64,000 nucleotides of DNA from Pseudoxanthomonas sp. JBR18 (lineage in GTDB: Bacteria; Pseudomonadota; Gammaproteobacteria; Xanthomonadales; Xanthomonadaceae), in NCBI RefSeq assembly GCF_028198165.1, contig NZ_CP116339.1:2797001-2861000 (forward strand), read 5' to 3'. This document shows, one piece after another, positions 17,411-27,748 of the stretch; position 1 is the first letter of the stretch; each line of letters opens with the position of its first letter. Below the pieces are notes generated by a model that saw only the letters and a list, made by a program, of their open reading frames with translations, was not told the origin of the DNA and searched no databases. Position numbers and translations under genes: made by a program.

Positions 17411-17564
17411 GCGCGCGGCCGCATCCGGCGCGCGGCGGCTTTTTCTCATCGCGGGCCGTGGGCGTTTCGACTTCGCGGCGACGGCGGTCAGCGTCGCAGC
17501 GATTGCCGCTAGCAGAGCAAGCTCCGCGCTACGGGGCGGGCTGGATGTCAGTTTTCCCACGGTA

Positions 17565-17590
17565 GAAAGGCCGCTTCGCAGCGGCCTTTC
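17565..17590. terminator. Hairpin terminator between bla and the convergent porin gene
   Basis: GAAAGGCCGC (17565-17574) pairs with GCGGCCTTTC (17581-17590) around a TTCGCA loop, and the innermost T/A can also pair. It lies 155 bp after bla and 115 bp after the stop of the minus-strand porin gene; it could serve both. Confidence 0.6.
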
Positions 17591-17704
17591 GGCTTCCCAC
17601 GATGATGCCGAAGTGGCTTGCCGCAGCCTGGCATCGGCGCTTCGCGCCTCGGATCGAGCGCGTCGGTTGCCTCCCGCGAGCGAATGTCATCGCGCACGGC
17701 TCGC

Positions 17705-18823
17705 TCAAAAGTAGAAGCCGATGTTGAGGTTCAGCCGCGAATGCCAGCCCGGGTTGTCCGGCGCGGCCAACCCGATGCCGTCGCCGCCGGCAAACCACAT
17801 GTTCTTGCCCGCGATCCAGTCGATGTACACCAGCATCGGACCTTTGCCAAAGCTGCAGCCGGTGACGTTCTGGACCGAGTCGCGCAGGCCTGGTGCGCCG
17901 CCGACCGGCAGGGTCGCGCTGAGGTCGTTGTAGCAGGTGATCGTCTCCAGCCGGCCGGTGCGGGGCAGGGCGTAGGACAGGTTCAGCGTGGGCACGTCGG
18001 CCTCGCGCGCAATCTCGAACGGGGCCTGGAAGGCGGACAGGGCGATGCGGTCGCCCGGGATGCGATATCGATAACGGGCCCACTGCGCCTGCCAGCTCAG
18101 GCCGTCGCGGCTCCACTGGGCGTGCAGGGCGGCGCCCTGGTGACCGTCGTCGTGGCCCGTATCGCGGCGCTGCACCCGGCCGAAAAAGACAGACGCTCCC
18201 AGTTGTAGTTCGCCGCCACGCCATTGGCTGGTGTGCGCATAGCGCAGGTTGAGCCGGCCATGCTCGCGGTAGGGCAACGCATCGGTGGTGGCCACGTCGA
18301 ACGAGTAGCGGTCGTAACGCCGGCCACTGAGGTACTCGTCGCCGGCAAACAGCCCCACGTGCCATTGATGGGCGCCGACGTGGCGCTGCCAGACCGCGCC
18401 CAGGTCGTAGTCGTCCTCCAGGCCAAGGTAGTAACCCGAACCGAACCAGAAGCTGTGCGAGGCCGTGGGCAACAGGCCGAACGGCACCTGCGCCACGCCC
18501 ACGCGCAGGTCCGACGCGGCATCGAACTTCCAGCCGGCCCAGGCGTGGTGGATCGCGCTGAAGCCGTCGTACCAGCGGTACTGCACCGAGAAGAACGCAG
18601 GGCCCGCCTCGCCCTTGAGGTCCACGCGCAGCAGCTCCAACTGCAGCCGACTGGTGGGCGCGTAATCGAGCCAGCCGTAGTTGAAGCGCGCCGCGCCGCC
18701 AAATTCGAAGGACGCCAGGGTGTCTTCGGGCGGTGGGGGCGCTTCGGCGCGCTCGGCCAGTGCGAGGGGCACAGCGGCCAGGCTGGCAGTGCACAGCAGC
18801 AGTTGGGCGACGAGGCGGGACAC
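17705..18823 (-). CDS. Outer-membrane beta-barrel protein, porin-like
   Basis: A 372-residue exported protein. It starts at GTG 18823, with GGAGGT 8 bases upstream, and has a signal peptide (LVAQLLLCTASLAAVPLALA). The mature part is made of alternating short beta strands (FEFGGAARFNYGWLDY, LQLELLRVDLKGEAG) and ends in NIGFYF with the terminal Phe needed for barrel assembly. The layout resembles phosphate-selective or O/P-type porins, but I see no substrate signature. Two Cys late in the sequence (TCYND, VTGCSFG) could form a loop disulfide. Its neighbours are bla (convergent) and metK (same strand, with its own terminator), so it is probably monocistronic. Confidence 0.75.
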   Translation of the reverse strand: MSRLVAQLLLCTASLAAVPLALAERAEAPPPPEDTLASFEFGGAARFNYGWLDYAPTSRLQLELLRVDLKGEAGPAFFSVQYRWYDGFSAIHHAWAGWKFDAASDLRVGVAQVPFGLLPTASHSFWFGSGYYLGLEDDYDLGAVWQRHVGAHQWHVGLFAGDEYLSGRRYDRYSFDVATTDALPYREHGRLNLRYAHTSQWRGGELQLGASVFFGRVQRRDTGHDDGHQGAALHAQWSRDGLSWQAQWARYRYRIPGDRIALSAFQAPFEIAREADVPTLNLSYALPRTGRLETITCYNDLSATLPVGGAPGLRDSVQNVTGCSFGKGPMLVYIDWIAGKNMWFAGGDGIGLAAPDNPGWHSRLNLNIGFYF

Positions 18824-19001
18824 GTCGGTGGACCTCCAGCGCTAGGCGCTTGCCAGGCAGGGTCGGTGAGGGGCAAGGGGCGCCATGCAGGCCGGCGCCA
18901 GGCGGGCCAACGCCGGTTGCGGACAGGCGCCAGCCTAGCCGGGTCGAGGTGAGGCCTGCGCCACGACACCTGACATGGCGATCCAGCGCAGTGGACCGCG
19001 G

Positions 19002-19034
19002 CGAAAAAAGAAAGGCCGCGTTGCCGCGGCCTTT
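19002..19034 (-). terminator. Intrinsic terminator of metK
   Basis: AAAGGCCGCG (19011-19020) and CGCGGCCTTT (19025-19034) form a perfect stem. On the minus strand CTTTTTTCGC follows (19010 downward). It lies 26 bp past the metK stop. Confidence 0.93.
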
Positions 19035-19059
19035 CCTCGTGCAGCGAGACGCTGAAGGC

Positions 19060-20271
<1,212 letters not shown>

Positions 20272-20509
20272 CAGGCTTATATCCTTCAATGCGGATGAAA
20301 AGATGGCCGCGCATGATACACGCGTGCGCGGCGCGGCGCATGGTGGCGCCCCCCATGTTGCGCTGGCGTTACCGTTCCCGCCCACCGCCCGGGCCTGCGG
20401 CGGCGCGCCACCGTGTCACCGGACTGCCGCGATGCTGCAATGCAGCTGACGCCGTTGGCGCCCAGTCTGGCGCTCCAGATCGTCCGCTATCGTGGGAATG
20501 GGGCCCGCC

Positions 20510-22216
20510 ATGCGACCTCTGGAAGACACCCTGATTGAACGTTATCCGCGTTGGTTCGGCGGTCGCCGTGGCCTGCTGACCCGACCATTGCTGCGTCGCT
20601 ACGGCCACTGGTCCGGCATCGACCAGGCGATGGCCTTCCTGCGCGATCACCAGGACAGCGATGCGTGGGACTTCGTCACCGCCTCGCAGTCCTTCCTGCA
20701 GTTGGAGGGCGCGCACGATGCGCAGGCGCTGGCCCGCATTCCGCCATCGGGCCCGCTGCTGGTGGTGGCCAACCACCCCTCGGGCGCGCGCGATGCGATG
20801 GCGCTGCTGGATCTGGTCGGCCAGGTGCGCCGCGACGTGCGCATCGTCGCCAATGCGCTACTGACCCACATCGTCCCACTGCGGCCACTGCTGCTGCCGG
20901 TGCGCGTGTTCGGCGGCAGCGCGGCCGCCGGCAGCCTGCGCCAGGTGCGCGCGGCGCTGGAGGCGGGGCAGTGCGTGATTGTGTTTCCGGCCGGTGAAGT
21001 TTCGCGCCTGCATCCGCTGGGCGTGCGTGACCCGCGCTGGCGGCCGGGCTTCGTGCGTTTCGCCCGGGCCAGCGGCGCGCCGGTGCTGCCGGTCCGCGTG
21101 CAGGCGCGTAACTCGGCGCTGTTCTATGGCGCGTCCGCGGTATTCAAGCCGGCCGGCACGGCGTTGCTGCCACGCGAGATGTTCGCCCGACGCCGGCAGC
21201 CGCTGCGCCTGCACGTGGGCCATGCCCAGGTGCTGGAAGCCGGGCGCGACGAGACGGTGGTGCTGCGCCAGCTGCGACGTGCCCTGTATGCGCTGGGCCG
21301 TCGGGCGGATGCGGCGACCGAAGCGCCGGCCGCGCTGATCGCACCGGTGCCCGTGGACGTGCTGCGCCAAGCGGTGGCGCAGCTGCCTGGCCTGGGCCGC
21401 ACCAGCGAGGGGCGCCGGATCGTGGCCGGCCCGCTGGCCGCCGACTCGCCGCTGCTGCGCGAGATCGGACGCCTGCGCGAGCTGACCTTTCGCAAGGTGG
21501 GCGAGGGCACCGGTCGCGCGCTGGACCTGGATGACTACGACACCTGGTACGACCATATCGTGCTGTGGGACGAAGATGCCGGCGCGGTCGCCGGCGCCTA
21601 CCGCGTGGCGCGGGGCGCCCAAGTGCTGGCGCGACGCGGGCTGGCCGGGCTGTACACGGCCAGCCTGTTCGACTGGTCAGAGAGCGCCTTGCCGCGCATC
21701 GCGCAGGGGATGGAACTGGGGCGCAGCTTCGTCGCGCCGGACTACTGGAACAGCCGCAGCATCGACCAGCTGTGGCAGGGCATCGGCGCCTATCTGGTGG
21801 CGCATCCGCAGGTGCGTTACCTGTTTGGCGCGGTGTCGATGAGCGCGGCGCTGCCCGAGGCGGCGCGCGCGCAGATCGTCGCGTATTACCAGCGCTTCCA
21901 TGGGGCCGACGCGGTCGCCACGGCGCGCCATCCGTTCCGGCTGCAGCAGATGCCGCCGCAATTCGAGGCGCTCGACGCCGGTGCCGCCTTCGCCCTGCTG
22001 CGCGAGAACCTGGCCGCGCTCGGCGCGCAGGTGCCGATGCTGTTTCGCCAGTACACCGAGCTGTGCGAGCCCGGTGGCGCGCGCTTCCTCGCCTTCGGCG
22101 TGGACACGGATTTCGCCGGCTGCGTCGATGGCCTGATCGAGGTGGATCTCGAACGCATGCAGGCACGCAAACGCCAGCGCTACCTCACCGCCCCCACGCA
22201 GGAGCAAGCCACATGA
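20510..22216 (+). CDS. olsF: OlsF-like bifunctional acyltransferase (ornithine/amino-acid lipid synthesis)
   Basis: A 568-residue fusion. Residues ~60-270 are a PlsC/OlsA-like O-acyltransferase, with VVANHPSGARDAM supplying H89 and D95 and VIVFPAGEVSR as the glycerol-binding-type motif. Residues ~305-565 are an OlsB-like GNAT N-acyltransferase (ELTFRKVGEGTGRALDLDDYD, YDHIVLWDED, GRSFVAPDYW). This two-domain order is that of OlsF, which acylates ornithine and then the resulting hydroxyacyl-ornithine. Other amino acids as acceptor cannot be excluded. The ATG at 20510 is preferred over the in-frame starts at 20492 and 20498. The stop overlaps the next start by 4 bp (ATGA), so the two genes are translationally coupled. 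Confidence 0.8.
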   Translation: MRPLEDTLIERYPRWFGGRRGLLTRPLLRRYGHWSGIDQAMAFLRDHQDSDAWDFVTASQSFLQLEGAHDAQALARIPPSGPLLVVANHPSGARDAMALLDLVGQVRRDVRIVANALLTHIVPLRPLLLPVRVFGGSAAAGSLRQVRAALEAGQCVIVFPAGEVSRLHPLGVRDPRWRPGFVRFARASGAPVLPVRVQARNSALFYGASAVFKPAGTALLPREMFARRRQPLRLHVGHAQVLEAGRDETVVLRQLRRALYALGRRADAATEAPAALIAPVPVDVLRQAVAQLPGLGRTSEGRRIVAGPLAADSPLLREIGRLRELTFRKVGEGTGRALDLDDYDTWYDHIVLWDEDAGAVAGAYRVARGAQVLARRGLAGLYTASLFDWSESALPRIAQGMELGRSFVAPDYWNSRSIDQLWQGIGAYLVAHPQVRYLFGAVSMSAALPEAARAQIVAYYQRFHGADAVATARHPFRLQQMPPQFEALDAGAAFALLRENLAALGAQVPMLFRQYTELCEPGGARFLAFGVDTDFAGCVDGLIEVDLERMQARKRQRYLTAPTQEQAT

Positions 22217-23010
22217 ACCGCGCCGTGTTCGTCTCCGATGTGCACCTGGGTTCCACCCATTGCCATGCCGCCGAGTTCGCCGATTTCCTCGGCCGGGTGA
22301 AATGCAGGCAGTTGTATCTGGTCGGCGATATCGTCGACCTGTGGTGGATGTCGCAGCGACGCGCGCGCTGGGATGCGGCGCACCAGCGCGTGGTCGAGGC
22401 ATTGCATGCGCTGGCGCGCAACGGCACCGAGCTGATCTACGTGCCCGGCAACCACGACCGCGCCGCGCGTCGTTTCTGCGGGCTGATGCTGCCGGCGATG
22501 CAGGTGCGCCGCCGCGTGATCCACACCACCGCCGACGGCCGCCGCCTGCTGGTGATCCACGGCGACGACTACGACGCGGTGACCCACTTCGGCGGACTGC
22601 AGGAGCGGTTCGGCGACTGGCTGTACTACCGCATCCTCACCGGCAACAAGCTGGTCAACCGGCTGCGGCGGCGCTTCGGCCTGCGCTACTGGTCCCTGGC
22701 CGAGTACCTCAAGCGCAAGAGCGCGGCGGCCGAGCGCTATATCGGCCGTTTCGTCGAGGCCGGCCTGGCCGATGCACGCCGGCGCGGGCTGGATGGCATC
22801 GTCTGCGGCCATATCCATCGCGCCGCGCTGCTGCGTCGCGACGGTCTGGTCTACGCCAACGACGGCGACTGGGTGGAAAGCCTGACCGCGCTGTGCGAGA
22901 CCGCCGACGGCAGCCTGCAGTTGCTCGCCCACACAGGGCAGGTGTTGAGCGAACTGCCGGCGCGGTTGCGTCTGGTGAATGACGGAGCGGCCCTGCCGCA
23001 GGCGGCCTGA
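22213..23010 (+). CDS. LpxH-like UDP-2,3-diacylglucosamine diphosphatase-family metallophosphoesterase
   Basis: A 265-residue calcineurin-like phosphoesterase. Metal-binding motifs are in order: D8-x-H10 (SDVHLG), D39 (GDIVDLW), GNHD, HGDDYD and GHIHR. It is close to the LpxH/YbbF group, which cleaves UDP-2,3-diacylglucosamine in lipid A synthesis. Many Proteobacteria carry an extra LpxH-like paralog next to lipid acyltransferases, so another lipid phosphate substrate is possible. The start overlaps the olsF-like stop by 4 bp (ATGA). Confidence 0.8.
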   Translation: MNRAVFVSDVHLGSTHCHAAEFADFLGRVKCRQLYLVGDIVDLWWMSQRRARWDAAHQRVVEALHALARNGTELIYVPGNHDRAARRFCGLMLPAMQVRRRVIHTTADGRRLLVIHGDDYDAVTHFGGLQERFGDWLYYRILTGNKLVNRLRRRFGLRYWSLAEYLKRKSAAAERYIGRFVEAGLADARRRGLDGIVCGHIHRAALLRRDGLVYANDGDWVESLTALCETADGSLQLLAHTGQVLSELPARLRLVNDGAALPQAA

Positions 23011-23108
23011 GCATCGCCCAACCGGCTCCTGCGTGAGGCGACTGTAGTCGCGCTTTCTTTCGTAGCGCGGCCGTGTCCGTGTCGATCCGTGGCCTGCGTG
23101 AAGCGGGC

Positions 23109-25160
23109 ATGGACCTGCCACGACTGCGTTCGTTCCTCCCCGGATGGCTGCTGATCGCCGTGCTGATTGCGTTGGCATTCGGCCGCTCGGCGGCCGGCAC
23201 CGCGCGTGACGGCCTGACCATCGACGAGCCGTATCACTACACCGCCGGGCTGTCGTACCAACGCTTCGGCGACTATCGGCTCAATCCCGAACATCCGCCG
23301 CTGGCCAAGCGCTGGGTCGCATGGCTGGCGCCTTCGCGGGTGGTGATGCCGCCACTCCGCGTCGTGCATGAGAAGCGCGACGAGCGCCGCTTCGTGCAGA
23401 CCGTCGCGTATCTGGATAACGCTCCGGCCGAGACCCAGGCCAACATCCGCCACGCGATGTACCTGCTGAACCTGGCGCTGCTGGCGGCGCTGGGCCTGGT
23501 GGTCTGGCGCGTGGCTGGGGTGTGGTGGTCGGCGGGGTTGCTGGCCTGGCTGGCGGTCGAACCCACCGTCGGTGCGCACCTGCCGCTGCTGATGACCGAT
23601 CTGCCGGTGGCCTTGGCACTGGGCCTGACCGCTGCGTGCGCCGCGTGGCTGGCGTCGAGCTGGCGCTGGCCGGCCTGGTGCGCGTTCGCGATCGCGGCCG
23701 GGCTGGCGCTGGGCGCGAAACATTCGGCGCTGGGCGGACTGGTGGGGGTCGGCGCGGCGTTGCTGGCGCTGTCGCTGTGGACACGCGGTGTCGCCTGGCG
23801 CGTGCGGTTGCAGCGTGTGGCCGCCGTGTGCGCGGCGGCGGTGCTGTCGCTGGGGCTGCTGTGGGCGCAGTACGGCTTCCAGTACCACGCCAGTCCCGAT
23901 GGCGGGGATCCATTCAACCGGCCGTTTGCCGACAAGATCGACGACCTCGCTTCGCCCACGCAGCGGGCCGTGCTGACTTTCGTCGACCGCGTGCACCTGT
24001 TGCCGCGCCCGTACGTGTGGGGCCTGGCCGATACGCTGCGCGCCGGGGTGGAAGGCCGCGGCCAGCGCACCCACAAGCTGTTCGGCCACAAGTATCACGG
24101 TGCGCCGCCGTGGTTCTTCTGGCCGGGCGAACTGCTGGCGAAGATTCCCTTACCGCTGCTCGCCGGCGCGCTGTTGGGCCTGCTGGCGCTGTGGCGCGCG
24201 CCGTTGACGAGCAACCAGCGCCGGCTGCTGGTGACGATGGGCGCGCTGGGACTGGCGTACTGGCTCTCGCTGCTGCCCTCGCGCGGGACCTACGCGGGCG
24301 TGCGCCATGCGCTGCCGCTGTTCCTGCCGCTGGCGACGCTGGGCGGCGCGCTGGCCTGGCGTGCGTCGGTGGCCTTGCGTCATCGGCAGGCGCTCAAGCC
24401 GCTGGCGTTCGCACCGGCTGCGCTGGCACTGGTGATGACGGTGCGCGAGCCGCGCCTGTACGAATACTTCAACGAACTGGCCGGCGGCAGCGCCAACGCC
24501 TGGCGCAACTTCAGCGACGAAGGCGTGGACCTGGGGCAGCGCTTCCCCGAGATCGAAGCCTACGCGAACGCGCACCTGCCGCCGGGCACGCCGATCTACA
24601 ACGCCTACATGTACATGCCCGAGCTGATCCGCGCGCGCCGGCTCAACCTGCATCGCTATGTCGAATCGGTCGACGACACCAATGTCGCCGGGCACTACGC
24701 CGGCTGGTTCGTGATCCCGCTGGACACGCAGATCCCGGCCCCGGAATACGACTACGACCCGAAGAAATTCCTGGCGCACATGACTCTGGTCGATCGCATC
24801 GGCACCCTCGGTGTCTGGCGCGGCGAGGTGGACGAGCCGCGCCTGCGTGCGATGGGCCTGTTCCCGATGCTGATCGAGGAGATCTACGAAAAGCCACGAC
24901 CGAACTGGCGGCTGGTCGCCCAGCGCTGCGGCGAGATCGTGGCCAGGATGCCGTTCCATGTCGGCTGCGCGGTGGAGGAGGGCAACGCACTGGCCCGGCT
25001 GGGGGACGTGGCCGGTGCGCGCAAGGCCTGGGCGCAGGCGCGCGCCACCATGCCGGCCGACGATCCCACCGTCGTGCAGTTGCTGGCGCTGGAACGGGCG
25101 AGCGCCAACGGCAAGTTGCCCACCCACTGGCGGCCGGTGCGCGATCCCTGGCTGGAGTGA
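23109..25160 (+). CDS. GT39/PMT-like polytopic membrane glycosyltransferase
   Basis: A protein of 683 residues from the ATG at 23109; a GTG at 23073 in the same frame is an alternative, and neither has a strong ribosome-binding site. The N-terminal ~450 residues hold about ten membrane helices. The first periplasmic loop contains TIDEPYHYTAGLSYQ and RLNPEHPPLAKRW, the D-E and PEHPPL motifs of GT39/ArnT-type enzymes that use polyprenyl-phosphate sugars. The C-terminal ~200 residues are soluble, and the last ~60 resemble a TPR-like helical pair (GNALARLGDVAGARKAWAQA). It is the third gene of the lipid-related run, which suggests glycan transfer onto lipid or protein at the periplasmic face. Acceptor unknown. 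Confidence 0.7.
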   Translation: MDLPRLRSFLPGWLLIAVLIALAFGRSAAGTARDGLTIDEPYHYTAGLSYQRFGDYRLNPEHPPLAKRWVAWLAPSRVVMPPLRVVHEKRDERRFVQTVAYLDNAPAETQANIRHAMYLLNLALLAALGLVVWRVAGVWWSAGLLAWLAVEPTVGAHLPLLMTDLPVALALGLTAACAAWLASSWRWPAWCAFAIAAGLALGAKHSALGGLVGVGAALLALSLWTRGVAWRVRLQRVAAVCAAAVLSLGLLWAQYGFQYHASPDGGDPFNRPFADKIDDLASPTQRAVLTFVDRVHLLPRPYVWGLADTLRAGVEGRGQRTHKLFGHKYHGAPPWFFWPGELLAKIPLPLLAGALLGLLALWRAPLTSNQRRLLVTMGALGLAYWLSLLPSRGTYAGVRHALPLFLPLATLGGALAWRASVALRHRQALKPLAFAPAALALVMTVREPRLYEYFNELAGGSANAWRNFSDEGVDLGQRFPEIEAYANAHLPPGTPIYNAYMYMPELIRARRLNLHRYVESVDDTNVAGHYAGWFVIPLDTQIPAPEYDYDPKKFLAHMTLVDRIGTLGVWRGEVDEPRLRAMGLFPMLIEEIYEKPRPNWRLVAQRCGEIVARMPFHVGCAVEEGNALARLGDVAGARKAWAQARATMPADDPTVVQLLALERASANGKLPTHWRPVRDPWLE

Positions 25161-25204
25161 TCGTCATCCCGCCGCGCGGTGACGCACTGCTAGCATCCAG
25201 GCCC

Positions 25205-26320
25205 ATGGATTCGATCACCCACCTGCTGCTCGGCGGCGCCATCGGCGCGGCCATCGCCCCGGCCGGCCAGCGCCGCGCGGCCATCCTGGCCGGTGCGGCG
25301 CTGAACACCGTGCCCGACCTGGACGTCGTGCTGCTGCCCTGGTTCACCGACGATCCGGTCGCGCTGATGACCTGGCATCGCAGCTTCCTGCATTCGATCT
25401 TCGTGCTGCCCTTCATCGGCTGGCTGGTGTGGTGGGTGTGCCGGGTGCGCGGCAAGCGGGTCAACTCGGCGCCGCTGCGCTGGTTCTGGCTGATCCAGGC
25501 CTGCCTGCTCAGTCATCCGCTGATCGATGCGTGCACGGTCTATGGCACCTCGCTGTTGTGGCCATTGGAGGTGCCCCCGGCGATGTGGTCGCTGTTCTTC
25601 ATCATCGAGCCGGCCTTCACTCTGTGGCTGTTGCTGGGCTGCGTGATCGCCTGGTGCGTGCCGAAGAAGCCCTGGGGCCGGCGTGGCGCGATCGTGGGGC
25701 TGACGCTGGCCGCGGGTGTGCTCGGTGTGGCGGGGGTGTCCAAGTGGAAGGTCGACCGCCAGGCCGAGCGCACGCTGGCCGCGATGGGCTTGGCCCACGC
25801 GCCGTACTTCTCCACCCCGATGCCGTTTTCCACGCTGCTGTGGCGCGTGGTGGCGATGACCCCCAGCGGCTACGTCGATGCCGAGCGCTCGGTGTTCGAT
25901 GACGGACCGATGGTCTTCCACGGGCACCCGTCCAATACCCAGGCCCTGGCGCGCGCGGAAAAGATCGGCCTTCCCGCGGTGAGCCGGCTGGCCTGGTTCA
26001 ACCATGGCTTCATGCGTGCCCAGGTCCAGGGGCAGCGTCTGGTGCTCTCGGACCTGCGCATGGGACTGGACCCGGACTACACCTTCAGCTTCGCCGTGGC
26101 CGAGCGCCTGGACGATGACTGGCAGGCCATCGCGCCGCAGCAGCTCCAGGTGCCACTGCCGGTTTCAGGCATCTCGGGCTTGGCCAGGGTGATCGCGGCG
26201 GTCTGGCATCGCACCTGGCATGAGAGTGGCACGCCGCTGCGCGAGCTGATCGTCGCGCCGCCGCCTCAGGCGGCGGTTGCGAATCCTGAAGGTCAGCCGG
26301 CTTCCAGCGCATCGAAGTAG
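25205..26320 (+). CDS. YdjM/YbcI-like membrane-bound metal-dependent hydrolase
   Basis: A 371-residue inner-membrane protein. It has the family's opening (MDSITHLLLGGAIGAA), PDLDVV (acidic metal ligands), WHRSFLHSI and SHPLIDACTVYGTSLLWP, with four or five membrane helices in the first ~190 residues and a soluble C-terminal part. The family is annotated as membrane-bound metal-dependent hydrolases, with poorly known substrates. It begins 44 bp after the GT39-like gene on the same strand and probably ends that transcription unit. Confidence 0.75.
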   Translation: MDSITHLLLGGAIGAAIAPAGQRRAAILAGAALNTVPDLDVVLLPWFTDDPVALMTWHRSFLHSIFVLPFIGWLVWWVCRVRGKRVNSAPLRWFWLIQACLLSHPLIDACTVYGTSLLWPLEVPPAMWSLFFIIEPAFTLWLLLGCVIAWCVPKKPWGRRGAIVGLTLAAGVLGVAGVSKWKVDRQAERTLAAMGLAHAPYFSTPMPFSTLLWRVVAMTPSGYVDAERSVFDDGPMVFHGHPSNTQALARAEKIGLPAVSRLAWFNHGFMRAQVQGQRLVLSDLRMGLDPDYTFSFAVAERLDDDWQAIAPQQLQVPLPVSGISGLARVIAAVWHRTWHESGTPLRELIVAPPPQAAVANPEGQPASSASK

Positions 26321-26645
26321 GCAGCGGTCAGGAGAGGGGTAACTCTGCCAGTGCAATCGATTTTTAGCAGGCTAAGCACTTGCCTAGAAAGATGTAGTTA
26401 CGGCCGAGGACTGCAATTGCGCCAGCGGTATCTACGCGCTTTTAGATTGTAGATTGGGGGATGGGTGAGTTGCTTGCGCGAAGATGGTCGCTTGGAGGGT
26501 TGTGAGAAGGTGGTGGCTGGTCAGCTCCTTTAGGCATGGTTTGAACAATGCGGCTTCATGATCAGCTTGCGCTATGGAAGGCGCGTTGGGCGCCAGACTT
26601 CAATGGGGGCGATGAATTCAAGGCTCCTGGACGGGACTTTCCGCC
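26321..26645. other. AT-richer intergenic stretch before the first IS cluster
   Basis: The 325 bp are clearly less GC-rich than the upstream genes. Short open frames exist (for example from 26548 and 26558), but they have no domain signal and run on into transposase debris. I see no convincing terminator, promoter or RNA. Confidence 0.4.
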
Positions 26646-26868
26646 TTACAGGCGCACGGCTCCTGTCGCCGGCGACGATTGCCCGCGCACTATCCACAGG
26701 CTGGACAACGCTAACAGCGTCAGCACCTGCCGTGTGTTCTTGGCAAGCAGCGATAGCGCACCTTGGTGTAGCCAAACTGGCGCTTGACCGCCCGGAACGG
26801 GCGCTCCACCTTGGCCCGCAAACCGGCAATGAAGTGCTCCCGGTCCTTGGCCGCCGCGCTTGCGCTTG
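26646..26868 (-). pseudogene. 3' remnant of an IS5-family transposase, frameshifted
   Basis: On the minus strand the sequence first reads EHFIAGLRAKVERPFRAV and RQFGYTKVRYR. After a one-base slip it continues as LLAKNTRQVLTLLALSSLW. Together these are the conserved C-terminal end of an IS5-family DDE transposase. The rest is missing. At 26869 it is cut by an IS3-type end fragment. Confidence 0.75.
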
Positions 26869-26918
26869 TGACCTTCTCCCCGTACTAGGCCCGAGCAGAA
26901 CTGGAAAATTCGGCTTTG
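26869..26918 (-). mobile_element. 50-bp terminal fragment of an IS3-family element (same end as at 60456)
   Basis: From TGACCT to CGGCTTTG the sequence matches 60456-60505 with about three differences (TTCTCC/CTCCTCC region and GAGCAGAA/GAGCGGAA). That is the left end and last codons of the element called IS-A here. The rest of that IS is absent at this site, leaving a scar abutting IS-B. Confidence 0.75.
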
Positions 26919-27732
26919 TGACCCACCCCCGATAGCAGGGCCATCAGCCGGTAGAGATTCCGACCTTCTTCGGCACCTGGGAATTCGCTTGGGACCCGTG
27001 TTCTCGGGCGAATTCCGCAGGGGTTTTCCATGCCAGTGCACTGTGGGGACGCTCCTCGTTATAGAAGCGCCGCCACGCTTCGATTTTGCTCCGCGCATCG
27101 GCCAACGACAAGAACCAATGTTCGTTCAGACACTCCTGCCGCAGCCGGCCGTTGAAGCTTTCCACCATCGCGTTGTCCGTCGGTGTGCCACGGCGGGAAA
27201 AATCCAGCTCAACGCCAGCCTCATACGCCCAACGGTCCAGCACCTTGCCAGCAAATTCACTGCCGTTATCCACCTTGATCGCTTCCGGCTTGCCGCGTTG
27301 AACAACCAGGCGCGTCACCGCCTCAGCCACGTCGTCAGCACACAGGGACTGATCGACGACGATATCCAGACACTCGTGTGTGAAGTGATCCAGCACCGGT
27401 AACAGCCGGAAGCGACGGCCGTCGAACAATGCGTCACTCACGAAGTCCATCCCCCACAGCGTGTTGGGTGCGGTCGCAATTTTGATCGGCTGCCTGCGAC
27501 GACTGCTTCGGCTGCGACGCGGCCGGCAATGCCTTAAAGACAGGCCTTCTTCCTTGTAGATGCGATGCACGCGCTTGTGGTTATCGCGCCACCCCTCCCG
27601 GCGCAGCATCACCAGCACCCGCTCGCAACCATAGTGGATGCGCGTCTGCGTGATCTCGCGCATCCGCAAGCGGATGGCGCTGCAGTCGCGCGCCTTGGCC
27701 TTGTACGAAAACGCTGAGCGCGACATCGCCAC
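26919..27732 (-). mobile_element. IS-B copy 1: 5'-truncated IS3-family element
   Basis: One terminus, TGACCCACCCCC (from 26919), is retained beyond the stop of orfB. The other side is cut at 27732, where the complete element IS-C begins. Element orfA and the first residues of orfB are gone. The segment 26943-27704 is almost identical to 61676-62437, in inverted orientation. Confidence 0.8.
26944..27732 (-). pseudogene. IS3-family transposase orfB, N-terminally truncated
   Basis: 262 codons of an rve/DDE integrase (VAMSRSAFSYKAKARD to VPKKVGISTG). The catalytic triad is readable: D in WGMDFVSDA, D in VDNGSEF and E in VESFNGRL. About 15-20 N-terminal residues and the whole partner orfA are missing relative to full IS3/IS407-group transposases. 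The truncation coincides with the left end of IS-C at 27733. It differs from the copy at 61676-62436 by three residues over the shared ~250. It is probably inactive alone. Confidence 0.8.
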
Positions 27733-27748
27733 TGACCTGCCGGGCTTT

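Noticed and set aside
20272..20509. SAM riboswitch in front of metK
   Set aside because: I could not find a SAM-I/II/IV-like or SAH-like core in the divergent 238-bp interval.
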